Below, piece by piece: positions 33,829-43,386 of a DNA stretch of 64,000 bases (position 1 is its first letter; each line of letters begins with the position of its first letter). The notes beneath the pieces are model-generated. The model was not told the origin of the DNA. It ran no database searches and saw only the letters and a program-made list of their open reading frames with translations. The DNA is from RZYP01 sp964386405 (GTDB lineage Bacteria > Bacillota > Negativicutes > Acidaminococcales > Acidaminococcaceae): the NCBI GenBank assembly GCA_964386405.1, contig CAYLRW010000001.1:1-64000 (forward strand), given 5' to 3'. The position numbers were made by a program, and so were the translations under genes.

Positions 33829-35694
33829 CTAAACTCTTTTAAACATCTTGTAAAGCTCTTCCGAGGTTATTTCTATCATACAAGGGCGGCCATGCGGGCA
33901 TGTAAAAGGGTGCTCAGTATTACAGAGGTCAAGAATAAGAGATCGCATCTGCCTCATATTAAGAAGTTCGCCAGCCTTTATAGCACCGTGACATGCTGTA
34001 TAATGCAAAACACTTTGCCTCAAATCACTGCCGGAAATTGTCTTCATTTCCGAAATCATTTTTAAAATATCCCTGACAAAGCTTTCCGCTTCTTCATCTT
34101 GAATGTCTACCGGCAAACTGGCGATTCTTAACATCTCTTCACCTGCCTGTTCTATGTCAACACCCAATTGTAAAAACGTTTGACGATTGTCTTCAATCAA
34201 CGCAATTTCCTGTGGCGTTGCATCAATATACAAAGGCACTAAAAATTGCTGTGAAGGAACATTTTCGTGGCATTTCACCAATTTATCATAAAGAATGCGT
34301 TCGTGTGCCGCATGTTGATCAATTAAATATAAACTTTTTTCTGACTGGGCAATAATAAAAACACGATCGACCTGACCCAGAGGCCAGATTTGGTCCACAC
34401 CATTATCGTAATTCTGCAGTTCTATACTTGTTGTTTTTAAGACATTGTCATTTTCAACAAGTTTTTCCTGCATAACATGTAAAGGCGTTGCTGCTTGTTC
34501 AAAAACACTTTGTGCCCCTTGGCTTATATAGTAACTCTTGCTGCTTACAATATCCTCAGCTTGATTTTCACCGGGATTTTTCCAGATACTGTCTTGTAAA
34601 TACTCCCGCTTTTCAATTGTTGTATTTGAACCAATAGGCAGAGTCGGTCCTTCTTTCCGTGAAAATACCGCTATATCATCCTGCTCAGATACAGAAGCAC
34701 TAAGAGGCATTGTTAAAGCACTAACCAACGCATGATAAACTGTACGGTAGATCAATCCCTCATCACTGAATTTAATTTCACTCTTTTGAGGATGAACATT
34801 TACATCAATGCTGGAAGCGTCAACAGTAATATTCAAGACGGCAAAAGGGAAGCCCGCTTTGGGGATCTGAGATTGATAGGCATGGTCAATTGCTTTCGAT
34901 ATCATGCGATTACTTATTGTCCGGCCATTGACAAATATCGTCTGCCACTGGCGGGTTCCTTTTAACAAAGTCGGTTTACCAACAAAACCACTTATGGTAA
35001 TGCCATTTTCCTCACAACAGACCGGCAATAATTCTTTACCTACATTTTTGCCGTACAAGGCAACAATCGTATCGACTGCATCACTATTGCCGGGAGTGCT
35101 GACAACCATTCTGTCATTATTAATCAATTGAAACCGGACATCCGGACGAGATAAAGCTATTTTGCAAATAACCTCACTGATATAACGCCCCTCAGTATTG
35201 ATTGTGCGCAAAAATTTTCTGCGTGCAGGAACATTAAAGAATAAGTTTTCAACAATTACTGTTGTACCGACAGCACCACCAGATGAAATACATTCAAGAC
35301 TTGCGCCGCCGTCTATAGTAATTGAAGTTGCGAGGTCTTCGTCATCAATTCTGGTCAGCATTCTAAATTTTGAAACAGACGCGATACTTGGCAAGGCTTC
35401 GCCACGAAACCCCAGGGTCTCAAGGCTTAACAAATCCTCAGCCATGCGTATTTTGCTTGTAGCATGCCTCAAAACTGCAAGACGGGCATTCTCTTCAGAC
35501 ATACCACTTCCATTGTCTACAACGCGAATGTATTCGATACCACCATCTTGAATCGTAATGTCGATTTTATCAGCACCGGCATCAAGTGAATTTTCAACTA
35601 ATTCTTTGACAACAGATGCTGGTTTTTCAACAACTTCACCAGCGGCAATTTGGTTAGCGGTGTTTTGATCCAAAATATGTACTTTTTGCTCCAT
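33829..35694 (-). CDS. mutL: DNA mismatch repair protein MutL
   Basis: A 621-residue GHKL ATPase. The N-terminal motifs AAGEVVEKPASVVKELVEN, DNGSGM and TLGFRGEAL (about 20-100) form the nucleotide site. The C-terminal domain has DQHAAHERILYDKL and CPHGRPCMIEI. These correspond to the metal-binding endonuclease motif DQHA(x)2E(x)4E, with Asp in place of the last Glu, and its partner motif, so a nicking MutL as in Bacillus is likely. The start overlaps the mutS stop (ATGATG across TGA); either ATG at 35697 or 35694 could serve. Confidence 0.96.
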   Translation of the reverse strand: MEQKVHILDQNTANQIAAGEVVEKPASVVKELVENSLDAGADKIDITIQDGGIEYIRVVDNGSGMSEENARLAVLRHATSKIRMAEDLLSLETLGFRGEALPSIASVSKFRMLTRIDDEDLATSITIDGGASLECISSGGAVGTTVIVENLFFNVPARRKFLRTINTEGRYISEVICKIALSRPDVRFQLINNDRMVVSTPGNSDAVDTIVALYGKNVGKELLPVCCEENGITISGFVGKPTLLKGTRQWQTIFVNGRTISNRMISKAIDHAYQSQIPKAGFPFAVLNITVDASSIDVNVHPQKSEIKFSDEGLIYRTVYHALVSALTMPLSASVSEQDDIAVFSRKEGPTLPIGSNTTIEKREYLQDSIWKNPGENQAEDIVSSKSYYISQGAQSVFEQAATPLHVMQEKLVENDNVLKTTSIELQNYDNGVDQIWPLGQVDRVFIIAQSEKSLYLIDQHAAHERILYDKLVKCHENVPSQQFLVPLYIDATPQEIALIEDNRQTFLQLGVDIEQAGEEMLRIASLPVDIQDEEAESFVRDILKMISEMKTISGSDLRQSVLHYTACHGAIKAGELLNMRQMRSLILDLCNTEHPFTCPHGRPCMIEITSEELYKMFKRV

Positions 35695-38291
35695 CATAAA
35701 AGGCCGCCCTCTCTTTTTGCTTCCTCCTGAAGTTTGTATAAAGCATTTAATGCCTCTAAAGGAGTCATCGTCATAACATCCATGGATATTAGACTTTGAC
35801 ATAAAGATTGCGTGAAAAGAGACTCTTGATAGTTTATCTTTTCTGATTGATTATTTACATTAGGCTGTTCAGCGCAATGTGTATTTTTATCAAAACCATC
35901 ATATTCCTGCAGAATTTCTTCTGCACGGCTAATAACTTTTTTAGGTAACCCAGCTAACTGGGCGACATGAATACCGTAACTTCTATCAGTACCACCCGGT
36001 ATAATCCTTCTTAAGAAAATTACTTCCTTGCCCCGCTCCTTGACCGCAACAGAATAATTTTTAACTTCCGGCAGGACATTTTCCAGTTCGATCAATTGAT
36101 GGTAATGGGTAGCAAATAACGTCTTCGCTTTAATTTTCTCGTTAATAAACTCAACAACTGAACGAGCAATGCTCATGCCGTCAAAAGTGCTTGTACCCCG
36201 GCCTACTTCATCAAGAATTATGAGACTGTCTGAAGTCGCGTAACGTAGTATTTGGGCTACCTCATTCATTTCCACCATAAACGTACTCTGACCAGTAGCC
36301 AAATCATCGCTGGCACCTACTCGTGTGAAAATCTTATCTACCGGGCAGATACTGGCAGCTCTGGCAGGAATAAACGAGCCTATCTGTGTCATGAGCACCA
36401 AGAGAGCTACCTGTCTCATATAAGTGGATTTGCCGGCCATATTTGGGCCTGTCAGGACAATAACTCTTTGCGTCTTACCATCCAACAATGTATCGTTAGG
36501 AACAAATATCTCGCGTTGCAGCAACTTTTCAACAACCGGATGGCGACCATCCTTAATTGCTATTTCATGCCTGTTATTTAGTTCAGGTCTGATGTAGTTA
36601 TTGCGAAAAGCAATAATAGACAAGGAGAGCAAGGCATCAACATTACCAAGAGCACGTGCAGTTGTTTGGATTTCTACCATCCTAACCCGAATTTTATCTC
36701 TGATTTCATTGAAAAGATAATATTCAAGCTCCTGAATCTTTTCTTTAGCGCTCAGTATTTTATTCTCAAACTCTTTCAGTTCAGGAACAATATATCTTTC
36801 TGCATTGACAAGTGTTTGCTTGCGAATGAAATACTCCGGTACCAAATTAATACTACCCTTGGAAACCTCAATATAATACCCAAAAACCTTATTGTAGCCA
36901 ACCTTTAAAGTCTTTATCCCAGATTCTTCTTTAATTCTGAGTTCGAAATCACGCATCCAGATTTTGTTGTCTCTGGCAATCGTGTGAAGTTCATCAAGCT
37001 CGACATGATAGCCATCACGTATCATACCTCCTTCGCGAACAGTAAAAGGTGGTTCATCAACTATAGCAGAAACGAGCAAATTGTATATATCTTCATGTAA
37101 AGAAATTTCATTGTTAAAACGACTAATAAGCCTAGTCTGGTTGGATGCTAAGAGCTCTTTAATTGCAGGCAACACTTCAAGTGAATTCTTTAAAGAGATC
37201 AAATCCCTTGCATTAGCGGAACCTACTTCCAAGCGAGCTAATATTCTTTCCAGATCAAAGACATTCTTAAGCTTTTCACCTAAACTTTCTCTTAATGAAA
37301 CATTTTCAACGAAACCACTAATTGCTTCTTGTCTTTCGATGATAGAGGTAAAATCTAATAATGGACATTCTATCCATTGACGTAATTTTCTTCCGCCCAT
37401 ACTGGTAGCTGTCTGGTCTAGCACTTCTAGAAGAGTTCCATGCTTTGTACCGTCACGCATATTTTTAACCAGCTCCAGGTTACGAATTGCGGTTGCATCA
37501 AGGTTCATAAACTTTTCTTTATCAACACACACAAGGCGGTTAACATTCGTAAGATCTGACTTGACCGTCTCGTGAAGATAGCAGAGCATCATTTCAACTG
37601 TATTTCTAACGATTGCGGAATATGAGCTGCTATTTCCAAAATGTTTAGAAAAATAGTCACTGTCAGCTTTTTCAAATATGTATCTGCTTACCATACATTC
37701 TGGCAGTCTTTGTTTTAAAAGTTGTTCCAACCAACCCCACTCATCACTGCCGGAAGATAATACTATTTCTGACGGCTGCAAACGATATAATTGTTCCCAG
37801 ACCGCATCTTCGCTACTATCGCCTTTTGCAGTAAACCAGAGACATTCTCCAGTTGAGATATCTACAGCTGACAGACAAAGCTCACTATCAAGACTTGTAA
37901 GTGCCACAAGATATTGATTATGATTAGCCTCCAGCAATTGTTCATTGAGTGCTGTGCCTGGTGTAATTATTTTAATTACTTCGCGACGTACTATTCCTTT
38001 GGCTAATTTCGGATCTTCCACCTGCTCACATATTGCAATACGATAACCTTTGCTCACAAGCTTGGCAATATAGCCTTCAACCGCATGATAAGGCACACCG
38101 CACATAGGTATCTTATCTTCAAGACCACCGGCACGGCCAGTCAGCGTAATATTCAACTCTTTGGAAGCAGTCAGAGCATCTTCGAAAAAAAGTTCATAGA
38201 AATCACCTAATCTGAAGAACAACAGCTCGTTCTCATGCTGTCTTTTTACTTCCAAATACTGCTGCACCATCGGAGTGTATTCTGTGGTCAT
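35694..38291 (-). CDS. mutS: DNA mismatch repair protein MutS
   Basis: An 865-residue mismatch sensor. The N-terminal mismatch-contact region has FFRLGDFYELFFEDA (Phe-x-Glu type wedge) near 25, and the ATPase domain has Walker A GPNMAGKST near 610 and Walker B LIILDEVGRGTSTFDG near 685. Length is typical. Its start overlaps the miaB stop by four bases (ATGA) and its stop overlaps mutL, so the three are translationally coupled. Confidence 0.98.
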   Translation of the reverse strand: MTTEYTPMVQQYLEVKRQHENELLFFRLGDFYELFFEDALTASKELNITLTGRAGGLEDKIPMCGVPYHAVEGYIAKLVSKGYRIAICEQVEDPKLAKGIVRREVIKIITPGTALNEQLLEANHNQYLVALTSLDSELCLSAVDISTGECLWFTAKGDSSEDAVWEQLYRLQPSEIVLSSGSDEWGWLEQLLKQRLPECMVSRYIFEKADSDYFSKHFGNSSSYSAIVRNTVEMMLCYLHETVKSDLTNVNRLVCVDKEKFMNLDATAIRNLELVKNMRDGTKHGTLLEVLDQTATSMGGRKLRQWIECPLLDFTSIIERQEAISGFVENVSLRESLGEKLKNVFDLERILARLEVGSANARDLISLKNSLEVLPAIKELLASNQTRLISRFNNEISLHEDIYNLLVSAIVDEPPFTVREGGMIRDGYHVELDELHTIARDNKIWMRDFELRIKEESGIKTLKVGYNKVFGYYIEVSKGSINLVPEYFIRKQTLVNAERYIVPELKEFENKILSAKEKIQELEYYLFNEIRDKIRVRMVEIQTTARALGNVDALLSLSIIAFRNNYIRPELNNRHEIAIKDGRHPVVEKLLQREIFVPNDTLLDGKTQRVIVLTGPNMAGKSTYMRQVALLVLMTQIGSFIPARAASICPVDKIFTRVGASDDLATGQSTFMVEMNEVAQILRYATSDSLIILDEVGRGTSTFDGMSIARSVVEFINEKIKAKTLFATHYHQLIELENVLPEVKNYSVAVKERGKEVIFLRRIIPGGTDRSYGIHVAQLAGLPKKVISRAEEILQEYDGFDKNTHCAEQPNVNNQSEKINYQESLFTQSLCQSLISMDVMTMTPLEALNALYKLQEEAKREGGLL

Positions 38292-39613
38292 GATTCCGCC
38301 TTTCCTTTCAATAACCAGGTTTGAGCCGAGGTAATTTCAATGTTGACAGACTGCCCTATAGTATATTCTTTCCCCAAGACAGGCCATAATACCAATTTGT
38401 TAGTTCTCGTTCTGCCAGTCCAGATTTCACTGTTACTTTGGCTTGGGCCTTCTGCCAGTACTTCTAATTTCTTGCCAATAAGCAACTTGTTTTTGGCTAA
38501 ACTGTTTTCATTTTGAACTTCCATTAAGCGATTCAGGCGTTCTTTTTTTACATCCAAGGGAATCTGGTCCTCATAACCAGCAGCAGGAGTACCTGATCTT
38601 TTTGAATAAATAAAAGTGTATGCGGCATCAAACTGAACTTCTCTCATTAAACTTAGCGTATCTTCAAAATCTTCTTCCGTCTCACCAGGAAAACCAACAA
38701 TAATATCAGTTGTTATCGCAGCTTCAGGGCAATATTTCTTAATAGAGTCAACCAAAGAAAGATATTTCTCACGTGTATAACCTCTGTTCATAGCTTTTAA
38801 AATACGATTACTTCCGGATTGAGCAGGAATATGAAAGTTTTCGCAAATATTCTTACACTCAGAAACCACCTTAACGACCTCTTCGCTCATGTCGCGCGGG
38901 TGACTAGTCATGTAACGAATACGTTCTACGCCGGGAATATCATTACATTCTTTGAGCAGTTCTGCAAATGAATGGCTGTTACCCTGGTCTTTACCATAGG
39001 AATTAACATTTTGCCCTAACAGGGTAAATTCTTTAAATCCGTTGGCAACAGCACGTTCTATTTCCTTTTTAATGCTTTCTTTACTACGGCTCCGCTCTCT
39101 GCCCCTGACATAAGGTACAATGCAGTAGGTACAAAAATTATTACAGCCATACATAATAGGAACCCAGGCTGCAAAGCTGCTCTTTCTGATACATTGGCCT
39201 TCAAACTCAGTTTCCTTTATGCTGACATCGTCATAAACTTTTTGCCCTTTATCAGCTAAAAAATCAAGCAAAATTGCTTTGAAATTATTTACCTGCGCTG
39301 TTCCGATTAATAAATCAATCTGCGGATACTTCTTAACTAGTTTATCTCCGCCTTTTTGTGCCATACAGCCTGCTACACATATAATCTGGCCAGGATGACT
39401 TGCTTTAACTCCCTTTAGCTCGCCAATTTTGCCTAAAATCTTCTTTTCTGCACTTTCACGCACGCAGCAAGTGTTAACAACTACTACATCCGCATCATGA
39501 TAATCATTAATAAAGCTGTAGCCTAAATCACTTAACTGGCCGGCAAAATGTTCTGAATCGGATTCATTCATCTGGCAGCCATAATTTAAAATTGTATACT
39601 TCTTATCGTTCAT
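38288..39613 (-). CDS. miaB: tRNA-2-methylthio-N6-dimethylallyladenosine synthase MiaB
   Basis: A 441-residue radical-SAM methylthiotransferase that adds the methylthio group to i6A37 in tRNA. The auxiliary-cluster cysteines lie in NYGCQMNESDSE (near 9), VNTCCVRESAE (near 45) and CVAGCMAQ (near 80); the radical-SAM motif is CNNFCTYC near 155; a TRAM domain ends the protein. The ATG at 39613 follows GAGGAG by 7 bases. It opens the miaB-mutS-mutL-methyltransferase-miaA-hfq unit. Confidence 0.97.
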   Translation of the reverse strand: MNDKKYTILNYGCQMNESDSEHFAGQLSDLGYSFINDYHDADVVVVNTCCVRESAEKKILGKIGELKGVKASHPGQIICVAGCMAQKGGDKLVKKYPQIDLLIGTAQVNNFKAILLDFLADKGQKVYDDVSIKETEFEGQCIRKSSFAAWVPIMYGCNNFCTYCIVPYVRGRERSRSKESIKKEIERAVANGFKEFTLLGQNVNSYGKDQGNSHSFAELLKECNDIPGVERIRYMTSHPRDMSEEVVKVVSECKNICENFHIPAQSGSNRILKAMNRGYTREKYLSLVDSIKKYCPEAAITTDIIVGFPGETEEDFEDTLSLMREVQFDAAYTFIYSKRSGTPAAGYEDQIPLDVKKERLNRLMEVQNENSLAKNKLLIGKKLEVLAEGPSQSNSEIWTGRTRTNKLVLWPVLGKEYTIGQSVNIEITSAQTWLLKGKAES

Positions 39614-39658
39614 CAAATTACTCCTCGAATAGCATAAAATCAAATTTTGTACTTCTTT

Positions 39659-39687
39659 ATTATAAACGAGATACCTCGATTAAACAA
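39659..39687 (-). promoter_or_regulatory. Predicted miaB operon promoter
   Basis: TTGTTT (39682-39687), a 17-base spacer and TATAAT (39659-39664) on the minus strand, about 45 bases upstream of miaB. Its -35 box lies inside the outer arm of the terminator that ends the preceding transcript. Confidence 0.65.
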
Positions 39688-39729
39688 ATAAAACAAGGCT
39701 CCCTAAAGAGCCTTGTTTTATTTGTTTAA
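39680..39729. terminator. Very long perfect hairpin terminator after the DUF3870 gene
   Basis: Arms 39680-39701 and 39708-39729 are perfectly complementary over 22 bp (core AACAAGGCTC / GAGCCTTGTT) with a 6-base loop. It terminates the DUF3870 transcript and overlaps the miaB promoter -35. Confidence 0.9.
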
Positions 39730-39740
39730 AATTAATTGTG

Positions 39741-40088
39741 TTAAAGAGTAATATTATCTGCCTCTGTTTTAAAACTACGATATTTATCATGGATAATTCT
39801 GAGAGCAGTAGAAATAGCTTTTTTTGCATTTCCTTGATATTGTCTGTCCAAAATGGCTTGAATCCCTTCTGAACCATTGGAAAGGTCATAACCAATCAAT
39901 AATTTAGAAATATAGTCGCGAGCTAATTTAGTGGCAAGTGTACAATCGGCCTCCGTAATAATTCCAGTTTCAATATCTACGACGACAATCAGACCAATTA
40001 CCTTATAAACTTCAGCGGCTGTGATTCCTACGGGAACTTTGGCATAACCAGAGAAGAGCACCATTTCATGTTGTTTTTCATTTGACAA
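39741..40088 (-). CDS. DUF3870 domain protein
   Basis: A 115-residue protein matching DUF3870: VPVGITAAEVYKVIG near 18-32, ADCTLATKLARDYISKLL near 47-64 and AKKAISTALRIIHDKY near the end. Function unknown in the family. The start is TTG at 40088 with GGGGG 9 bases upstream. It directly follows the P-loop/Asp23 gene and ends at a strong terminator, so the two are probably co-expressed. Confidence 0.8.
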   Translation of the reverse strand: MSNEKQHEMVLFSGYAKVPVGITAAEVYKVIGLIVVVDIETGIITEADCTLATKLARDYISKLLIGYDLSNGSEGIQAILDRQYQGNAKKAISTALRIIHDKYRSFKTEADNITL

Positions 40089-40117
40089 GGCAATTATCCC
40101 CCTTAAATAATATATGT

Positions 40118-40954
40118 TTATTTTTTATCTGCTGATATGACGGATAAACTCTTCACATCAACATTTACTTCCCTTACTCTCATTGCAGTCATCATTTCAA
40201 CTTTTTCTTTAACACGGTGCTGCAATATATCAACTACTTCAAAAATGTTAGTACCATAAAATAATACAATATCGATATAGATTGTCATTCCTTTGACTGG
40301 ATCTGATGGGCGTCTGACTTTAATGTTGGTAACTCTGTCTATCCCACGCATTTTACCTACTATAATGTTGACGATGTCAATAACAACATAATCAGAAATT
40401 GCAAGTTTGCCATAGTAACTAAAAGACGGTCTGACAATTGATTTTTCATCGCTGACCTTTACTTTTTTCTTTCTTGAAAATAAATGATGCGGTAAATCAA
40501 CTAAAATTCCAGACAAATGAGGCTTTAGCTCAACGGTTGGAACTGGAACGATATGTTTGCCTTCCTTAAGCCGTATCTGTCTTGCCTTGTTTATATCGTG
40601 CTTGCTGGCAATATCCTGTATTTTAACGAATTTTACAGGTTTAGGAAGTCCGAGACGCAGACAAATCTTTAAAGCCATATTCTCCGAAGTTCCTATTACT
40701 AAGAGCCTTTCTATCTTAGCCTCAGTAATTGCTTTTTTCACTTCATCCACATGTTCTTGATCAGAAAAGATTGCACGTTTAACCGCTTGGATTCTATTCT
40801 GCTCGCTTTTTGCAGAGGAACCAGCCAAAATCTTAGTTCCCTTAATCAGAAGACCGTCATCAATAATAGCTTCACTTTTGTTATCATGGGCAACAGACAA
40901 AGCTCTGTGACTTTTGCCGGTGCCGCTGGGTCCCACAAACGCAACTACTTCCAT
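40118..40954 (-). CDS. P-loop NTPase fused to an Asp23/Gls24-like domain
   Basis: A 278-residue two-part protein. The N-terminus opens with a Walker A motif, FVGPSGTGKSHRA (about 6-18), and reads like a small ATPase domain to about residue 160. From about 172 the sequence IVRPSFSYYGKLAISDYVV leads into a domain with an Asp23/Gls24 pattern: a first strand, IVGKMRGIDRVTNIKV, an amphipathic IDIVLFYGTNIFEVVDILQHRVKE helix, and MRVREVNVDV at the end. Asp23 proteins are membrane-associated envelope-stress proteins in Gram-positives. GGGGAGG precedes the ATG. Function unknown. Confidence 0.72.
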   Translation of the reverse strand: MEVVAFVGPSGTGKSHRALSVAHDNKSEAIIDDGLLIKGTKILAGSSAKSEQNRIQAVKRAIFSDQEHVDEVKKAITEAKIERLLVIGTSENMALKICLRLGLPKPVKFVKIQDIASKHDINKARQIRLKEGKHIVPVPTVELKPHLSGILVDLPHHLFSRKKKVKVSDEKSIVRPSFSYYGKLAISDYVVIDIVNIIVGKMRGIDRVTNIKVRRPSDPVKGMTIYIDIVLFYGTNIFEVVDILQHRVKEKVEMMTAMRVREVNVDVKSLSVISADKK

Positions 40955-40981
40955 GATGACCTCCCCTAAAACAATATGAAC

Positions 40982-41797
40982 CTATTTATATTCTATCATA
41001 GATTTTACATTTTTATATAAAATTGAAAAATCTCCTAAGCTTTTGGGGAATCTGCCATTATCTCCATGAAAATCAGAACCGCCGCTTACAAGCAATTTAT
41101 ATATTCTTGCCAGTTCAAGCCAAACATTCATTTCTTCAGAAGAAGCCGATGGATGCCACACCTCAATACCATCAAATTTAATATGCGCAAGTAAGCCTTT
41201 TACCAATGTTAAATCTTTTAATTCACTAGGATGAGCCAAGAAAGCAATACCACCAGCATCATGAATTAAATCAACTGCCTCAGTAGGTGATAACTTTGGC
41301 TGAGGCACATATCCCGGTTTACCACGCTTCAGCAAAATGTCAAAAGCTTCTTGAATATCTTTAAAATAGCCTTTTTCCACTAATGCCTTAGCCACATGTG
41401 GTCTGCCAAAGGCGCGATGAGAAATATCGGTTGTTTCTACTGCCACATTATAACCCAGAGAATTTACTTTATCAACAATTTTAGCCAATCTGATTTCACG
41501 GGCATGCCGCAATTCATAAGTACGCTCTAAAAGCGGCTCATAATTCTCGTCAAAATGATAACCCAAAATATGTATTGCTTTTTCATCTATCTGTGTACCA
41601 AGTTCAATGCCAGAAAATATTCTTGGACCGTTACGAGTCGTTTCAATATATTGCCTGGCGGCAATATATCCATTAACAGAGTCATGATCCGTAATTGAAA
41701 TTACTTCTATATTCTTTTTCTTAGCAGCTTCAACTATTTCCTGCGGTGTTAAAAAACCATCAGAAAATGTGCTATGTATATGCAAGTCAACTAACAT
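40982..41797 (-). CDS. PHP-domain metal-dependent phosphoesterase (YciV/RnaAM-like)
   Basis: A 271-residue PHP protein. Metal ligands are visible in the typical four motifs: DLHIHSTFSDG (4-14), ITDHDSVNG (about 35), the Glu in GIELGTQ near 64, HILGYHFD near 75 and FLAHPSEL near 190, plus SGGSDFHGDN near 240. The closest characterised relatives act on 3',5'-nucleoside bisphosphates or as 5'-3' exonucleases (RNase AM). It lies 1 base after pepA and is probably co-transcribed with it. Confidence 0.88.
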   Translation of the reverse strand: MLVDLHIHSTFSDGFLTPQEIVEAAKKKNIEVISITDHDSVNGYIAARQYIETTRNGPRIFSGIELGTQIDEKAIHILGYHFDENYEPLLERTYELRHAREIRLAKIVDKVNSLGYNVAVETTDISHRAFGRPHVAKALVEKGYFKDIQEAFDILLKRGKPGYVPQPKLSPTEAVDLIHDAGGIAFLAHPSELKDLTLVKGLLAHIKFDGIEVWHPSASSEEMNVWLELARIYKLLVSGGSDFHGDNGRFPKSLGDFSILYKNVKSMIEYK

Positions 41798-41798
41798 A

Positions 41799-43292
41799 TT
41801 ATCTTCCTTTCACAAGTTGCACAAGTGTTGCTACTCCAACACCCGTAGCTCCCTTTACCCAGTAACCATTCGTTTTCTGAGTTGTTGAAGTACCACCAAT
41901 ATCAATATGAGCCCAAGGGATATTTTCATCGACAAACTCACCAATAAATAATCCTCCGGTGATTACACCGCCAGGCCTTCCAGCACTGTTTAGCAGGTCA
42001 GCAATATCACTCTTGATTGCATCTTGACATTCCGGAAGTGACGGAAGCCGCCAATAATTTTCACCCGCTATTTTTCCTGCATCAATTATTTCTTTACATA
42101 AATTATCATTATTGCTAACAATAGCAGCAGTTTCATTGCCTAATGCTATGATAACAGCTCCGGTCAAAGTTGCAATATCAATTACTTTGGAAGCACCCTG
42201 ACGGCAAGCATACCAAACTGCGTCTGCAAGTACCATTCTGCCCTCAGCGTCAGTTGATACTACTTCAATGGTCTTACCGCTGGCCGCCCTTATTATATCA
42301 CCTGGTCTGGTTGCAGTGCCAGACGGCATATTCTCAGCGCAAGCAGCAATTGCCATAACGTTACAGGGCAATTGCATTCTGGCAATTGCCCTGATAGCAC
42401 CCAAGACAGCCGCCGCTCCAGCCATGTCATCCTTCATTTCACCCATGCCAGCTTCTGGTTTAATAGAAATACCACCGCTATCAAAAGTAATGCCTTTACC
42501 TACCAAGGCAATCCAGTTTGCCTCATCTGAACCTTGATACTTTAAAGTAATGAGTCGAGGCTCTGCGGCGGATCCTTTCCCGACGGCCAGTATTGAGCCC
42601 ATTTTTTTCTCTTTCATCGCATCAATACCCAAAATTTCGCATTGAAGATCAAGTTTATCCGACAATTTTAGTGCTTCATCAGCTATATTTTTCGGTTGCA
42701 CAATATTTCCAGGATGATTAACAAGATTTCTGGTCCAAACAATACTTTCGCATAAAATATTAGCTTCTGCAATTATATCATTAACCTGCAAATTCTTTGA
42801 ATAGACTTGTATAGTCCCTTCAAAATTATCTATTGCATCGCTTTTATAATCATTAAATTCGTAACTGCCAAGTATAAGTCCTTCGATCAATGCGCTCAAA
42901 TAAATAGATCCATTATTTGAAATAGCAGCCGGCGCAAATACCAGTGTTTTTTCGCCATCGGCTTTTACTAGAGTTCTGGCAGTTTCACCAGCTGCCTTAC
43001 GTAAAATATTTGGTTTTAATTTGTCGGCCTCGCCCAAACCAGTAATTATAATTTTCTTCAAACCACTGGCAGAATCAAGAACAATACTAGTGGTATTACC
43101 GAAATCAAACATTTTTTTGTCTTTATCTGCTAGTTTTTTGATTATGTCGACATAAGGCATTTCCCGGTCGGCAATATCTTCTTTCGTAATCAATAGAGAA
43201 ATAACATCAGTTTCTTCTATACGCTCTACTGAGCAAATATTTAAAAAATCATTATAAAAATTGTCATGTTCTTTCTTTTCATTAGTTATCAT
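41799..43292 (-). CDS. pepA: Leucyl aminopeptidase (cytosol aminopeptidase, M17)
   Basis: A 497-residue M17 peptidase. The catalytic core is in the C-terminal half: VGKGITFDSGGISIKP near 268 (Lys and Asp ligands), DDMAGAAAVLGA, and the family signature STDAEGRMVLAD near 345 (Asp, Glu and Arg). The weakly conserved N-terminal domain covers 1-160. The ATG at 43292 has AAAGGAG 8 bases upstream; a longer frame upstream has no support. Confidence 0.95.
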   Translation of the reverse strand: MITNEKKEHDNFYNDFLNICSVERIEETDVISLLITKEDIADREMPYVDIIKKLADKDKKMFDFGNTTSIVLDSASGLKKIIITGLGEADKLKPNILRKAAGETARTLVKADGEKTLVFAPAAISNNGSIYLSALIEGLILGSYEFNDYKSDAIDNFEGTIQVYSKNLQVNDIIAEANILCESIVWTRNLVNHPGNIVQPKNIADEALKLSDKLDLQCEILGIDAMKEKKMGSILAVGKGSAAEPRLITLKYQGSDEANWIALVGKGITFDSGGISIKPEAGMGEMKDDMAGAAAVLGAIRAIARMQLPCNVMAIAACAENMPSGTATRPGDIIRAASGKTIEVVSTDAEGRMVLADAVWYACRQGASKVIDIATLTGAVIIALGNETAAIVSNNDNLCKEIIDAGKIAGENYWRLPSLPECQDAIKSDIADLLNSAGRPGGVITGGLFIGEFVDENIPWAHIDIGGTSTTQKTNGYWVKGATGVGVATLVQLVKGR

Positions 43293-43347
43293 ATCTGATG
43301 CTCCTTTATAAAAGTCTATATATAAATTTTCGACAAGACAAAAGAAA

Positions 43348-43384
43348 AAACCTGCTACCATTAAAAATGACAGCAGGCTTTAGT
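43348..43384 (-). terminator. Terminator after dapA
   Basis: On the minus strand AAAGCCTGCTGTCATT pairs (with G-U pairs) with AATGGTAGCAGGTTTT around a short T loop and is followed by more T. It closes the lysine-pathway operon. Confidence 0.85.
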
Positions 43385-43386
43385 TT

